This document shows, in pieces, positions 24,981 to 33,777 of a stretch of DNA of 64,000 bases. Below the pieces are notes generated by a model that worked only from the letters and a program-made list of their open reading frames with translations, searched no databases and was not told where the DNA came from. Numbering within the stretch: position 1 is the first letter of the stretch; each line of letters starts with the position of its first letter. The DNA lies in the NCBI GenBank assembly GCA_021817245.1, contig JAKAVQ010000001.1:148265-212264 (forward strand). Reading direction: 5' to 3'. Source of the stretch: Thermoplasmata archaeon. Its GTDB lineage: Archaea > Thermoplasmatota > Thermoplasmata > Lutacidiplasmatales > UBA184. The translations under genes and the position numbers were made by a program.

Positions 24981-25889
24981 ATGACGGTCTCCGTCCTCGG
25001 CGTCGTCCTCGGCGTCGCCTACCTCCCGGTGCTGGTCTGGATCGGACTGGGCTCGGCACTCCTGGTCGCCTACCGGCGGTCGGGATCGACCACGGTCTTC
25101 CGGCTCGCGGCCGTCTTCCTCGGGAGCTGGGCGGTCCTCGCGACGTCGGTCCTGGTCTGGGTCCTCACGAACGGGGGCCTCCCTGCGGTCGAGCGGCTCC
25201 TGAGCGCGCCCCTGACGATCTTCGACGACCAGTTCCTGCGGATCTGGCTGATCGGCACGGTCGGCGCCTTCTTGGTCTTCCTCGCCGCGTTCCTCCTCAA
25301 TCAGCTTGTCGGGCGTGGGTTCCTGCTGGTGCTCCGTCCCCGGGAGCTTCCGTGGCCGCGTCGCCTACCCCGGCCGGCGGCCCCGGTCCGGCTCTTCGTG
25401 TTCGACTCCCTCCGGTCGGATGCCTTCACCTTCACCCTGCTCGAGCGGGGGGGTGCCGGCGCTCCGCACCGGGTCGACGTGATCCTGGTCTCGGAGGGAT
25501 TGCTCCAACAGCTCTCGGGCCCGGAGTGGGAGTCCGTGCTCGCCCACGAGCTCGGACATATCCGGGAGCTCGACGGTCGGTATCTCACGTTCTTCCGCAC
25601 GCTGGCGCGCATGATGCGCTGGGACCCGGTGCTCGCCTACCTCGCGAACGCGCTGACCCGCCGGGAGGAGTACCGCGCCGACCTGGACGCCGTCGAGCTC
25701 ACCGGACGGCCCCGCGCCCTCGCGCGGGCGCTCTTCAAGGCCCTTCAGCTTCCGCCCGGGAGCCCCCGCGGCCTCCCCTCGCTGCTCGGGGCCGGTGGGC
25801 GCCGCGGGCGTCGGGAGACGGTCGCGCGGATCCGGCGGCTGGTCGCGCTCGCGGAGAGCGGACGGTTCCCGGAGGACGTCGGTGGGTAG
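24981..25889 (+). CDS. M48-family (HtpX/BlaR1-like) membrane zinc metallopeptidase
   Basis: 302 residues. Two or three N-terminal membrane helices (about 5-30, 40-65, 90-112) precede a peptidase domain with the zinc motif HELGH at 189-193 (VLAHELGHIRELDGR). The third ligand is a Glu in ALTRREEYRADLDAVEL (about 229-230). No penicillin-binding sensor domain is attached, unlike BlaR1. The ATG at 24981 is chosen since it begins the first hydrophobic helix. Its position directly after a BlaI-like repressor suggests proteolytic relief of repression. A general membrane quality-control role like HtpX is the alternative. Confidence 0.82.
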   Translation: MTVSVLGVVLGVAYLPVLVWIGLGSALLVAYRRSGSTTVFRLAAVFLGSWAVLATSVLVWVLTNGGLPAVERLLSAPLTIFDDQFLRIWLIGTVGAFLVFLAAFLLNQLVGRGFLLVLRPRELPWPRRLPRPAAPVRLFVFDSLRSDAFTFTLLERGGAGAPHRVDVILVSEGLLQQLSGPEWESVLAHELGHIRELDGRYLTFFRTLARMMRWDPVLAYLANALTRREEYRADLDAVELTGRPRALARALFKALQLPPGSPRGLPSLLGAGGRRGRRETVARIRRLVALAESGRFPEDVGG

Positions 25890-26652
25890 CGCCCCCGGGG
25901 GCGCCCGCAGGCTGCCCCGCCGGGGCGCCTCCGCGGTCGTCCTCCTGGCCGTCGTCGCCCTCCTCCTCACGGTCGGGAGCGCGCCCGGCGCCGCGGGGAA
26001 GGGGTATCCGCCGCTCCCGCTCGCGCTGGACCGGGCGTTCCTCGGCAACCTCTCCTCCCCGACCTTCGGGCCAGGGAGCTCCGGCTCGATCTCCTTCACG
26101 GTCGAGGACCCGCTCCCCTCCGCGCTCCAAGCGGTGGTCGTCTCCTTCGGAGTGTACGCCTTCAACGGATTCCCGGGGAACGCGACCGCTTTCGTCCCGG
26201 TCGCCGGCGCCCCGGTCCTGACGACCCCGACGAGCTCGGGCCCCACGGCGAGCGTCTCGGTCGGCGCGATCGCCCCGGGTCCCACCGGCACGTACCGGGG
26301 CTCGGTCGGCGTCGTGACGTCGGCGTCCACCCCGAGCGGTGCTTTCGCGGTGCGCACGTCGGTCAACTTCTCGCTCGCATCGAACGGCACCGGCTACCGT
26401 CTCGCCTCCCGAGGGTGGTTCAACGCGACGACCTGGGCCGCGGCGACCGAGCTCCCCAACGGGAGCACGACCCTGAACCTCTCGGTCCTCGGCGTCTCGG
26501 GGATCGTGCCCGAGACGACCGTCTACGTCGCGAACTCGGCTCCCTACGACTGGCTCCTCGGAGGGCTCGCGGTCGGCGGGATCCTCCTCGTCGGCGCCGG
26601 GGCGTTCGTCTACTTCCGAAGGGGTCCGGGTTCGAGATCCGGTACCCGGTAA
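25882..26652 (+). CDS. Secreted, membrane-anchored protein of unknown function
   Basis: 256 residues from GTG 25882, which overlaps the peptidase stop and follows GGAGG. The N-terminal signal peptide (ASAVVLLAVVALLLTVGSAPGAAG) precedes a beta-rich, Thr/Ser/Gly-rich ectodomain with several N-x-S/T sites, and a C-terminal helix (WLLGGLAVGGILLVGAGAFVYF) with a short basic tail. No known domain recognised. It is the third gene of the BlaI-M48 operon, so it may be the sensed or processed surface component. Its 3' end overlaps the convergent geranylgeranyl reductase gene by 43 bp. Confidence 0.7.
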   Translation: MGSAPGGARRLPRRGASAVVLLAVVALLLTVGSAPGAAGKGYPPLPLALDRAFLGNLSSPTFGPGSSGSISFTVEDPLPSALQAVVVSFGVYAFNGFPGNATAFVPVAGAPVLTTPTSSGPTASVSVGAIAPGPTGTYRGSVGVVTSASTPSGAFAVRTSVNFSLASNGTGYRLASRGWFNATTWAAATELPNGSTTLNLSVLGVSGIVPETTVYVANSAPYDWLLGGLAVGGILLVGAGAFVYFRRGPGSRSGTR

Positions 26653-27857
26653 GCCGTCCCCGGCGCGACCCAGGCCCCGAGCGCCTTCGGGAGGAGCCGG
26701 AGGAGCGACGGGGAGCGCCCGAGAAGCTCGCGAACGACGTGCGTCGGGAAGTCGATGTCGCCGAAAGCGACGATCGTCGTTTCGGACTCGGAACCCTTGA
26801 GCGCCGCGATGACCGCGTCGAGCTCGTCGTCCGAGAGCCGGACGAAGATCCGGCGGAGGTAGAGGGCCCGGCGCAGTTCCTCGCCGAGCTCGGCCCGCCA
26901 CGCCCGGTCGTACTCGGCGAGCGCGACCGCCGAGAGGTCGCCCCGCTCGAGCCCCTCGTGAACGACGGCCGCCGCGATCTCGGCGCAGCGCATGCCGGTG
27001 AAGATCCCTCCTCCGGAGAGCGGCTTCACCTGGGCCGCCGCGTCCCCCACGAGCAAGACCCGGTCCCCGTGCGTCCGGGGCAGGGTCCCGATCGGGATCC
27101 CCGACGCGAGGTAGGCGGTCGCGCTGCCGAGCGGGGCGCCGAACCGTCGGGAGAGATGCGCGACCAGCCGGTCGAAGTACGCCTTCGCGGACGTGCCGTC
27201 GGCGTCGCACGCGACCCCAACGCGGGCGCCGCCGGCCCCGTCCGGGATCCACCAGCCGAACAGGCCGGGCGAGAGGCGGCGCCCCAAGTACACTTCGACG
27301 GTGTCGGCGTCTCCCGGGCTCTTCGGGAATTCCGCTTCGAACGCCGGCAGGATCTCCACCGGTCGTCGGAGTCGATAGGCGCGGGCGACGGCGCTCGAGA
27401 CGCCGTCGGCCCCGATCACGACCCGGGCCGATAGCTCCCGGATCGATCCGTCCGGGGCCCGGAGCCGGACCCGCTCCCGCACGCCGTCCGCCTCCAGCCG
27501 ATGCTCGAACGTGGTAGCGGTCCGGTACTCGGCCCCGGCGCGGGCGGCCCGGTCGGCGAGGTAGATGTCAAGCCCGCTACGCTCGATGACGAACGCCCGG
27601 GGGAATTCGGCCCGAAAGGAGATCGATCCGAGGGAAGGTCCGAAGACCGAAGCACCTCGCACCGGGGCGCGGACGAACGAGTCGGAGCCGGCCAGGTCGA
27701 GGACCCTCTGGGAGACGAGGCCGGCGCACTGGACCGGAAGGCCGACCCGGGGATGCTCCTCCACGACGACCACGCGGTGGCCGTGGGCCGCCAGCCGGAA
27801 CGCCGCCGTCGACCCGGCCGGACCGGCCCCCACGACGAGGACATCGACGTCGTCCAC
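26610..27857 (-). CDS. Geranylgeranyl reductase (digeranylgeranylglycerophospholipid reductase family)
   Basis: 415 residues, FAD-dependent. Saturates the isoprenoid chains of archaeal membrane lipids. The N-terminal dinucleotide motif VLVVGAGPAGSTAAFRLA, the conserved GLVSQRVLDL segment, ARVVIGADGVSSAVA, the family active-site-like YLGRRLSPGLFGWWIPDG, and the second FAD motif RVLLVGDAAAQVKPLSGGGI are all in order. Length is typical. A TATA-like element (minus CGTTATGA near 27881) precedes the start. Confidence 0.9.
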   Translation of the reverse strand: MDDVDVLVVGAGPAGSTAAFRLAAHGHRVVVVEEHPRVGLPVQCAGLVSQRVLDLAGSDSFVRAPVRGASVFGPSLGSISFRAEFPRAFVIERSGLDIYLADRAARAGAEYRTATTFEHRLEADGVRERVRLRAPDGSIRELSARVVIGADGVSSAVARAYRLRRPVEILPAFEAEFPKSPGDADTVEVYLGRRLSPGLFGWWIPDGAGGARVGVACDADGTSAKAYFDRLVAHLSRRFGAPLGSATAYLASGIPIGTLPRTHGDRVLLVGDAAAQVKPLSGGGIFTGMRCAEIAAAVVHEGLERGDLSAVALAEYDRAWRAELGEELRRALYLRRIFVRLSDDELDAVIAALKGSESETTIVAFGDIDFPTHVVRELLGRSPSLLRLLPKALGAWVAPGTAYRVPDLEPGPLRK

Positions 27858-27974
27858 GGAGCTCGGAGCGGTCCCGACCTCATAACGGGCGGCCTGCCGC
27901 GCCGACCGCGCGACCCGGAGGGAAGCGCGGGGCCTCGGGACGGGTCGGGGACGGAGGGGGGCGGACGACGTCCG

Positions 27975-28961
27975 CTAGTTCCCCCGCCAGGGTGTCGCGA
28001 CGAGGTCGGTCCGCTGGCGGGGCTCGACCGCCGACGCCTCGACCGGGACCTCACGGCCGGCCCGGTGCGCGAGATGGCCGGTCCAGGCGATCATCGCGCC
28101 GTTGTCCACACAGAGGGACCGGGGAGGGGCGTACATCGTTCCGCCGCGCCCCTCGACCATCGCCCGGACCATCGACTTGAGCCGTTCGTTGCAGGCGACC
28201 CCGCCCCCCAGGACCACGGCGCCGTGTCCGCGGTGGGCGAGGGCCCGCTCGGTGATCTCGGTGAGCATCGAGTACGCGGTGACCTCGACCGAATACGCGA
28301 GGTCCGGTCGCGCAGCCCCCTTCGCGTGGAGCGCGAGCGTCGCGGTCAACATTCCCGAGAACGCGACGTCCATTCCGTGGACCGAGTACGGGAGCGGCCA
28401 GAGCTCCTGGCCGGCCAGCGCCTCCTTCTCGATCGCCGGCCCGCCGGGGAAGACCCCTCCGAGCTCGATCCAGAGCTTGTCGAGGAAGTTGCCGATCCCG
28501 ATGTCGAGCGTCTCGCCGAGGACCCGGTAGCGTCCCCGGGCGTAGGCGATCACCTGCGTGTTCCCGCCGCTCGCGTAGAGTAGGAGCGGGTCGTCGAGGC
28601 CGCTCAGGACCCGCGCGATCTCGACGTGCGCGACGCAATGGTTGACGGGCACGAGAGGCTTCGACCAGGCGAGCGAGAGCATCCGCGCGACCGTCGCTCC
28701 CGCGCGCAAACAGGGCCCGAGCCCCGGGCCTTGGGCGAACGCGACCGCGTCGATCTCCGACGGGCGTACGCGGGCGGACTCGAGCGCCCGCTCGACCAGT
28801 CCGGGAAGGAGCTCGACATGGTGGTTGGCCGCCTCCCGCGGATGAATCCCCCCCTTCGGGGGACGGTACATGTCGGAAGCGAGGCCGAGGACCTCCGCCC
28901 GCTCGTCGACGATGCCGACGGACGCGGTGTGGGCCGTCGATTCGATCCCCAGGACGACCAT
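27975..28961 (-). CDS. kae1: tRNA N6-threonylcarbamoyladenosine synthase subunit Kae1
   Basis: 328 residues. Catalytic subunit of the KEOPS complex, transferring the threonylcarbamoyl group to A37 of ANN-decoding tRNAs. ASKHA fold: GIESTAHTASVGIVD at the start, AFAQGPGLGPCLRAGATVARML, the metal-binding His108 and His112 in VNHCVAHVE, ASGGNTQVIAY, and VVLGGGVACNERL. The protein stops near VATPWRGN, so Bud32 is not fused, unlike several euryarchaeal homologues. No Bud32 gene is adjacent. The start at 28961 has CTAATAAAC about 26 bp upstream (leaderless). Confidence 0.95.
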   Translation of the reverse strand: MVVLGIESTAHTASVGIVDERAEVLGLASDMYRPPKGGIHPREAANHHVELLPGLVERALESARVRPSEIDAVAFAQGPGLGPCLRAGATVARMLSLAWSKPLVPVNHCVAHVEIARVLSGLDDPLLLYASGGNTQVIAYARGRYRVLGETLDIGIGNFLDKLWIELGGVFPGGPAIEKEALAGQELWPLPYSVHGMDVAFSGMLTATLALHAKGAARPDLAYSVEVTAYSMLTEITERALAHRGHGAVVLGGGVACNERLKSMVRAMVEGRGGTMYAPPRSLCVDNGAMIAWTGHLAHRAGREVPVEASAVEPRQRTDLVATPWRGN

Positions 28962-28986
28962 GAACGGTCGGGACGAGCGAGCGGGG

Positions 28987-28995
28987 GTTTATTAG
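28987..28995 (-). promoter_or_regulatory. TATA box of kae1
   Basis: Minus-strand CTAATAAAC, 26 bp before the ATG at 28961. Confidence 0.5.
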
Positions 28996-29246
28996 GGGCC
29001 CGAGGGGCGGCCGGGCTCGTCGTCGGTCGACTCGATGCGGAAGTTGACCCGCTTTCCGCGCAGGGTCTCCTGGATGCGATCGGCAAAGCTGAGCGACTCC
29101 GCGATCGTCGCCGGGCGCCCCCAGTCGTAGACGAAATCGTATCCTTCGGTCTCGGGCCGGAAGCCGAGGTCCTCGAGCATGGTCGCCACCTCCGAGTACG
29201 GGGCGCCCTCGCTGTCAAGCTGAAGGAGGAGGAAGGTCTTGGTCAT
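28992..29246 (-). CDS. Small uncharacterised protein between tgtA and kae1
   Basis: 84 residues beginning MTKTFLLLQLDSEG. Charged and aromatic, with alternating strand and helix segments (FLLLQLD, SEVATMLEDLGFR, YDFVYDWG, LSFADRIQETLRG, VNFRIEST). This could fold as a small alpha/beta ferredoxin-like domain. I do not recognise the family. It lies between two tRNA-modification genes on the same strand. The regular protein-like composition and the short distances suggest a real gene. Confidence 0.65.
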   Translation of the reverse strand: MTKTFLLLQLDSEGAPYSEVATMLEDLGFRPETEGYDFVYDWGRPATIAESLSFADRIQETLRGKRVNFRIESTDDEPGRPSGP

Positions 29247-29292
29247 CGGCAGACCCCGGGGGTTTCGCGGAGCGGCGTAGCTCGAGAGGGCA

Positions 29293-31263
29293 TTAAGCTC
29301 GCCCGTCCAGCGGGGGCAAACTTCCGTCGTCGACGGCGTCGTCGCCCGGCTCCGGCAGACCTTCCGGGGCACCGGCATGCGCCGTGACCCGGGCCGCGAC
29401 CCCCCGGCGCATCCGGGGGATCTCGTGCGGGGCGAGGAGGAGCCGCCCGACCGCAAGCAGTCGGTCGTCCCGGTCCACCAGGAGCGCGGACGCGCCCGGG
29501 GCGAGGGCCGGGTCGGCGGCAACGACGAACCGGGAAAAGAGGCTCCGCCCGACCCGCACGAACGGGACCGCGTCGTCCGCGACCACGAGCCGATGTCGAC
29601 CAAGGGGAACCGCTGCACGGACCCGTTCCGCGCCCCGCAAGCTCGGGCGGAGCACCCCGTCGGTCCCGACGTGGAAGAGGATCGGCCCCTCGCGTCGGAG
29701 CGCCTTCAGCCGACCGGATCGCCGCGAGCGCTCGGCCGTGATCCGTTCGGCGAGCCCCGATGCCGCCGCCCGCCCGTAGGTCCACTCGAGCAGGCCCTCG
29801 ACCTGTCGACGGTTCCACTCCGTGCTCCAGTCGCGGTAGAGCTCCGCATCCGTTCCCAGCCGACGGGCCGCGTCCTGCGCGACGTCGGAGGGAGACCGAT
29901 GCCGCGGCGGATCCGCGAACTCGTCGACGCCGAGGTACGGACCGACGGGGTAGAGGTCGGTGAGCTCGAGCGGCACCGGTCCGAGGGGGGTCATCGCGTC
30001 CCAGTAGATCGGCTTCCCGGCGCGGTCCGAGAGCGGGAGGCGGGAGAGGAACTCCGGGCGGACGGCGATGCGCTCGATCCGGAGCGCCGGCGGTCGTCCG
30101 GCACGGTACGCCGATAGTCGGTCGAGGAAACGGCGGACGGCCGGCCGTTCTCGGCTCTCGGGGCCGATCTCGCGGAAGGCGCGGCGGCTTTCCGGTTCGG
30201 TGGAGAGGAAGATCTCGGGGTGTCGGAGGGTCTCCGCGAGCGCGGCCCGCAAGGCCGGGTGGCCGGCGGCCCGACGCTCCGCGAGCTCCCAGAGCGTGCC
30301 CTCCCGGATCGCCCGACGGATGCGTCCGACCTCCTCGATCGAGACGAGCAGGTTGTGGAAGGCGATCCGACGCTCCCGGTCCGGCCCGGAGAGCCCGGCG
30401 ACCTCGGTGAGCGGGCGCTCCGCGCAGAGGAAGCAGTGGCAGACCGTGTCCCGGAGCTCGTCGATCGCGACCGTCCCGTCCGGGAACATGAGGCTGCCCC
30501 GTCGGGCGAACTTGTGGTAGGCGGAGGAGTCGAACAGGTCGACCCCGAAGAGCGCCGCGAAGGCGAACGTCATCGGATGACCCGTGCCGAAGAGATGCAC
30601 GGCCGAGCCGGGTCCGAGCGCCGGGCGTGCGGCGATGAGGACGCGGGCGAGGTCGACGAACCGGTAGCGTTCGAGGAGCGGCACCACCCCACCGACCGCG
30701 AGAACGTCCCCGAGGTCGCTCGCGGCGGCCGCCGACCGGGCGCGGAGCCCGGGGTGCAGCCCTCCCTGGACCGGGACCGCGAGGAGGCCCGGCCGTTCCC
30801 GACGGGCGGCCCGTGCCCGCTCGAGGGTTGTGGCCAGGGCGCGTTCGGCGTCGGCGATCGGGGTATCGGGTTCCGTGAAGAGATCGAGGACGGTCGCGAT
30901 GTCGGATCCGATCTCCCCCTGGAAGGCCAGGATCTCCTCCGGTCCGACCTCCACGGACCCGTACGCATGCTGCTGGAAGGCGCCGGAGTCGGTCATCACC
31001 GGTCCGTCGAAGTCGAGGAGGCCGTGAACCCCCGTGGCCTCGGCGCGCGCCCGCAACGGCGGCGTCCGCCACAGGATGTAGGAGGAGGTGATCACCGCCC
31101 GAACGCCGAGCCGTTCCCGCATCTCGCGCGGAGGAACCGGCTGACGTTCGCGGTCCGGGTGGACGACCGGAAGGAGGGCCGGGGTCTCGATCGCGCCGTG
31201 GGGGGTCTCGAACCTCCCGAGACGGGCGAGACCGTCCCGTTCGAGGATCTCGAAACCCGACAC
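29293..31263 (-). CDS. tgtA: Archaeosine tRNA-guanine transglycosylase
   Basis: 656 residues. Exchanges guanine at position 15 of the tRNA D-loop for preQ0, the first committed step to archaeosine. N-terminal TIM-barrel with the nucleophile segment TDSGAFQQHA (Asp92). The zinc site CHCFLC (Cys275, 277, 280) and a downstream His follow. A long middle region (about 360-560) leads to a C-terminal PUA-like RNA-binding domain (VVADDAVPFVRVGRSLFSRFV ... GRLLLAPHEIPRMRRG). The GTG at 31263 begins the conserved FEILERDGLARLG and has CTTAAG 25 bp upstream, inside the end of the UDG gene. Full-length architecture, not split. Confidence 0.93.
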   Translation of the reverse strand: MSGFEILERDGLARLGRFETPHGAIETPALLPVVHPDRERQPVPPREMRERLGVRAVITSSYILWRTPPLRARAEATGVHGLLDFDGPVMTDSGAFQQHAYGSVEVGPEEILAFQGEIGSDIATVLDLFTEPDTPIADAERALATTLERARAARRERPGLLAVPVQGGLHPGLRARSAAAASDLGDVLAVGGVVPLLERYRFVDLARVLIAARPALGPGSAVHLFGTGHPMTFAFAALFGVDLFDSSAYHKFARRGSLMFPDGTVAIDELRDTVCHCFLCAERPLTEVAGLSGPDRERRIAFHNLLVSIEEVGRIRRAIREGTLWELAERRAAGHPALRAALAETLRHPEIFLSTEPESRRAFREIGPESRERPAVRRFLDRLSAYRAGRPPALRIERIAVRPEFLSRLPLSDRAGKPIYWDAMTPLGPVPLELTDLYPVGPYLGVDEFADPPRHRSPSDVAQDAARRLGTDAELYRDWSTEWNRRQVEGLLEWTYGRAAASGLAERITAERSRRSGRLKALRREGPILFHVGTDGVLRPSLRGAERVRAAVPLGRHRLVVADDAVPFVRVGRSLFSRFVVAADPALAPGASALLVDRDDRLLAVGRLLLAPHEIPRMRRGVAARVTAHAGAPEGLPEPGDDAVDDGSLPPLDGRA

Positions 31264-31288
31264 GGCGCCCCGGGACGCTCCGCCTCCC

Positions 31289-31999
31289 TTAAGGGGTCGG
31301 GGGGTGCCGCGCACCGGTCTCATACGACGCGCGGATGCGCTCGAGCAGCTCGACGAGCATGGCGTGGGAGAGCTTGCCCGTGTTGGTGTTCTGGGGGCTC
31401 GGGTGGTACGACCCCCAGAGCAATGGCCGCCCGGCCCCAAGGGGGGCGCAGGCCCCGTGGCCGAACGGGGTCGTCGGCCGAGGTCCCCCGTAAACCTCCG
31501 GCAGCGCGTCGCGCAGCGCCTCCCAAGCGAACCCACCGAGGGCGAGGACGGCCCGCACGTTCCCGAGCAGACGGAGCTCGCGCTCGAGGTACGGGGCGCA
31601 GTTTGCGCGTTCCGCGGGGAGCGGAAGATTCTCCGGCGGCGCGCACCGGACCGCGGCGGTGAGGTAAAGGTCCCGATACCGCAGGCCGTCGTTGCGGTAG
31701 CGGGAGGTCGGCTGGTTCGCGAACCCCGCCGCGTGGAACGCCCGGACGAGGAACGCCGCCGAACGGTCCCCGGTGAAGACGCGACCGGTGCGGTTCGATC
31801 CATGCGCGGCGGGTGCCAGACCGACCACGACCAGGCGGGCCGCCGGGTCGCCGAACCCGGGGACCCCCCGGCCCCAGTAGGTCTCCTCGCGGAACTCCCG
31901 CTTCTTCTCCCGAGCGATCCGTTCCCGGTACCGCACGAGCCGGGGGCACCGGGCGCAGGCGACGACCTCCTCCCGGATCGCTCCGAGCGTGTCGGTCAC
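31289..31999 (-). CDS. Family 5 uracil-DNA glycosylase (UDGb)
   Basis: 236 residues. Removes uracil and deaminated bases from DNA in base-excision repair. Four Cys ligands for a 4Fe-4S cluster are expected; two are visible in ACARCPRLV, others around RCAPPEN and NCAPYLE. The active-site motif GLAPAAHGSNRTGRVFTGD, with Ala in place of the usual catalytic Glu/Asp, is diagnostic of family 5. The second motif is SYHPSPQNTNTG. It lies upstream of tgtA on the same strand with a 25-bp gap. Confidence 0.93.
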   Translation of the reverse strand: MTDTLGAIREEVVACARCPRLVRYRERIAREKKREFREETYWGRGVPGFGDPAARLVVVGLAPAAHGSNRTGRVFTGDRSAAFLVRAFHAAGFANQPTSRYRNDGLRYRDLYLTAAVRCAPPENLPLPAERANCAPYLERELRLLGNVRAVLALGGFAWEALRDALPEVYGGPRPTTPFGHGACAPLGAGRPLLWGSYHPSPQNTNTGKLSHAMLVELLERIRASYETGARHPPTP

Positions 32000-32055
32000 G
32001 GCTCCGGGAGCCCTCCGGGCTTAAGGGAGTTCGGAGCCGGAACCTACCGCCAGTA

Positions 32056-32070
32056 GTCACCGGGGGTGAC
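32056..32070. promoter_or_regulatory. Palindrome GTCACC-GGG-GGTGAC upstream of the bactofilin gene
   Basis: Perfect 6+3+6 inverted repeat in the 95-bp divergent region between the UDG and bactofilin genes. It sits 6 bp before the TATA-like CCTTTAGAG (32076-32084). A candidate operator, possibly for the winged-helix protein at 33348. Confidence 0.45.
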
Positions 32071-32106
32071 CTACGCCTTTAGAGGACGTGGGCCATGGTT
32101 TCTTCG

Positions 32107-33324
32107 ATGTCCGAGACACGGGTACCGCGGGGCGGCCGGGTGCGGCTCGGTGCCGTAGAGGGTGACCTTCGGGCCGAGGAGAACACCCGCATCGAGGCGG
32201 ACGGGAAGATCTCGGTCGCGGGGGCGGCCCGCTTCGACGGGAACGCCGAGGTTGTGGGGGATCTCGAGTGCCGTTCGCTCACGGCGGCCGATGGGACCGT
32301 CCGCGTGACCGGCAATCTCTCCGCCGCGGAGACCGTGCGCGGTGAGGATGCCTCGATCGAGGTCGGGGGAACGTTCCACGCGCGGCGGACGGACGTCGAC
32401 CGCGGGCTCCGGGTCGAGGGGGCCGCGACCGGTGAAGAGTTCGAGGTGGGAGGAATCCTCGAGGGGGGCGACACTCTCTCGGCGGCGAAGGTCTCGGTCG
32501 GAGGGAAGTTCCACCTCGCGGGAAAGCTCTCGGCGCGGTCGGTCGAGGCCGGCGGGTCGGTCGACGTCGCCGATGTCGAGCTCGAGTCGCTCGAAGCCGG
32601 CGGGCTCATCCATCTGCGCGGCGGCTCCGTCTCCCGGTCGATTGAGGTCGGGGGACGCTTTGTCGCGGAGGAGTCGCTCACGTTCGGGTCGCTCGAGGCC
32701 GGAGGGACCGCCGAGCTGAAGGGGGACGGGAAGGGAGGGTCGGTCGAAGTCGGCGGCGTGCTGACCGTCCGGGGGAACCTCGCCTTCTCCTCGCTCGAAG
32801 TCGGCGGGCTGGGGTCGATCGGGGGTGATGGGACCGGCGAGAGCTTCGAGGTCGGAGGCAAGTTCCACGTCGGAGGCTCGCTCCGTGTCTCCCGCGGGAT
32901 CGAGATCGGTGGTTCGATGGACGTCAAGAACGACCTCACGGCGGACCGCCTCGAGATCGGCGGGGAGGTCACGGCCCGCTCCGCGGTCGTGGCGGCGACG
33001 GCCGAGGTGGGGGGACGGGTCCGCACCGAGATCGGCCTCAAGGCGACCCGCGTGGTCCTTCAAAGGAAGTCCCGCGCCGTCGGGCCGATCGTGGGAGGGA
33101 CCGTCGAGATCGGAGATAAGGCGCGCGCCGAGGACGTCTACGGTGACGCGGTCGAGGTCGGCGAGAAGGCCGAAGTGCGTCGGATCTTCGCGGCGCGCGT
33201 GCGCGTGCGAGACGGCGCGTCGGTCGACGAGATCAGCTACACGGAGTCGGTGGACCTCGATGCACGGGCGCACGTCGGTGCTTCCCCGAAGAAGGTCACG
33301 GCCCTTCCGACGTTTCCGCTGTAG
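32107..33324 (+). CDS. Bactofilin-like polymer-forming beta-helix protein
   Basis: 405 residues made almost wholly of short beta repeats (units such as SIEVGG, SFEVGGKFHVGGSL, GIEIGGSMDV) of about 18-20 residues each. These would stack as a right-handed beta-helix. This is the architecture of bactofilins (polymer-forming cytoskeletal proteins). No signal peptide or membrane helix. Low aromatic content and regular Gly-Gly turns support a filament former. ATG 32107 is chosen because it lies about 25 bp after the TATA-like CTTTAGAG; an in-frame ATG at 32095 is the alternative. It is longer than typical bacterial bactofilins (100-200 residues), suggesting several fused repeats. Followed 23 bp later by a winged-helix gene. 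Confidence 0.78.
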   Translation: MSETRVPRGGRVRLGAVEGDLRAEENTRIEADGKISVAGAARFDGNAEVVGDLECRSLTAADGTVRVTGNLSAAETVRGEDASIEVGGTFHARRTDVDRGLRVEGAATGEEFEVGGILEGGDTLSAAKVSVGGKFHLAGKLSARSVEAGGSVDVADVELESLEAGGLIHLRGGSVSRSIEVGGRFVAEESLTFGSLEAGGTAELKGDGKGGSVEVGGVLTVRGNLAFSSLEVGGLGSIGGDGTGESFEVGGKFHVGGSLRVSRGIEIGGSMDVKNDLTADRLEIGGEVTARSAVVAATAEVGGRVRTEIGLKATRVVLQRKSRAVGPIVGGTVEIGDKARAEDVYGDAVEVGEKAEVRRIFAARVRVRDGASVDEISYTESVDLDARAHVGASPKKVTALPTFPL

Positions 33325-33347
33325 GACCGGCGCGCCGGAGGACCGGG

Positions 33348-33683
33348 ATGCTGAACGGCCGCGAGGGGAACGCGGGACCCCCCCGCCGACGAGAGGTCAG
33401 CGACCTCTACGCGACGGTCCTCGAAGTGGTGAAGCACTACCACGGGGCCGCTCGCATCACGCGGGTCTCCTACGGGGCCGGGATGCCCGTCGACCGATTG
33501 CGGGTCCTGGTCGACCGGCTGGTCGCGCTGGGCCTCTTGAAGAGCGAAGAGCTTGACGGACGGCCCGTGTACGAGATCACGGCACGAGGTCAGGAGTTCC
33601 TCGACGTCTACTGGAAGCTGAGAGGTTACGTCGACGGTCTGGAGCGGGCTCCCCCGGACGGCCGGACGGGGCGGCGGGGATGA
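33348..33683 (+). CDS. Winged-helix DNA-binding protein
   Basis: 111 residues. Helix-turn-helix core DLYATVLEVVKHYHGAARITRVSYGAGMPVDRLRVLVDRLVALGLL followed by a wing (ELDGRPVYEITARGQEFLDVYWKL), typical of small archaeal wHTH regulators. It is 23 bp downstream of the bactofilin gene, probably the same transcript. It may regulate that gene through the upstream palindrome; this is inference. Confidence 0.75.
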   Translation: MLNGREGNAGPPRRREVSDLYATVLEVVKHYHGAARITRVSYGAGMPVDRLRVLVDRLVALGLLKSEELDGRPVYEITARGQEFLDVYWKLRGYVDGLERAPPDGRTGRRG

Positions 33684-33777
33684 CCTCCTCCGACCGGTGG
33701 GACGAGAGCCGCTGTTGCGTACCGTCCCGCGGGACGGGCCCGGCCGGACTCCCCGTCGGCGACGCTACGCCGCGAGC

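Noticed and set aside
27858..27974. Bud32 kinase gene or Kae1-Bud32 fusion next to kae1
   Set aside because: Kae1 ends normally and the short gap to the geranylgeranyl reductase holds no kinase motif.
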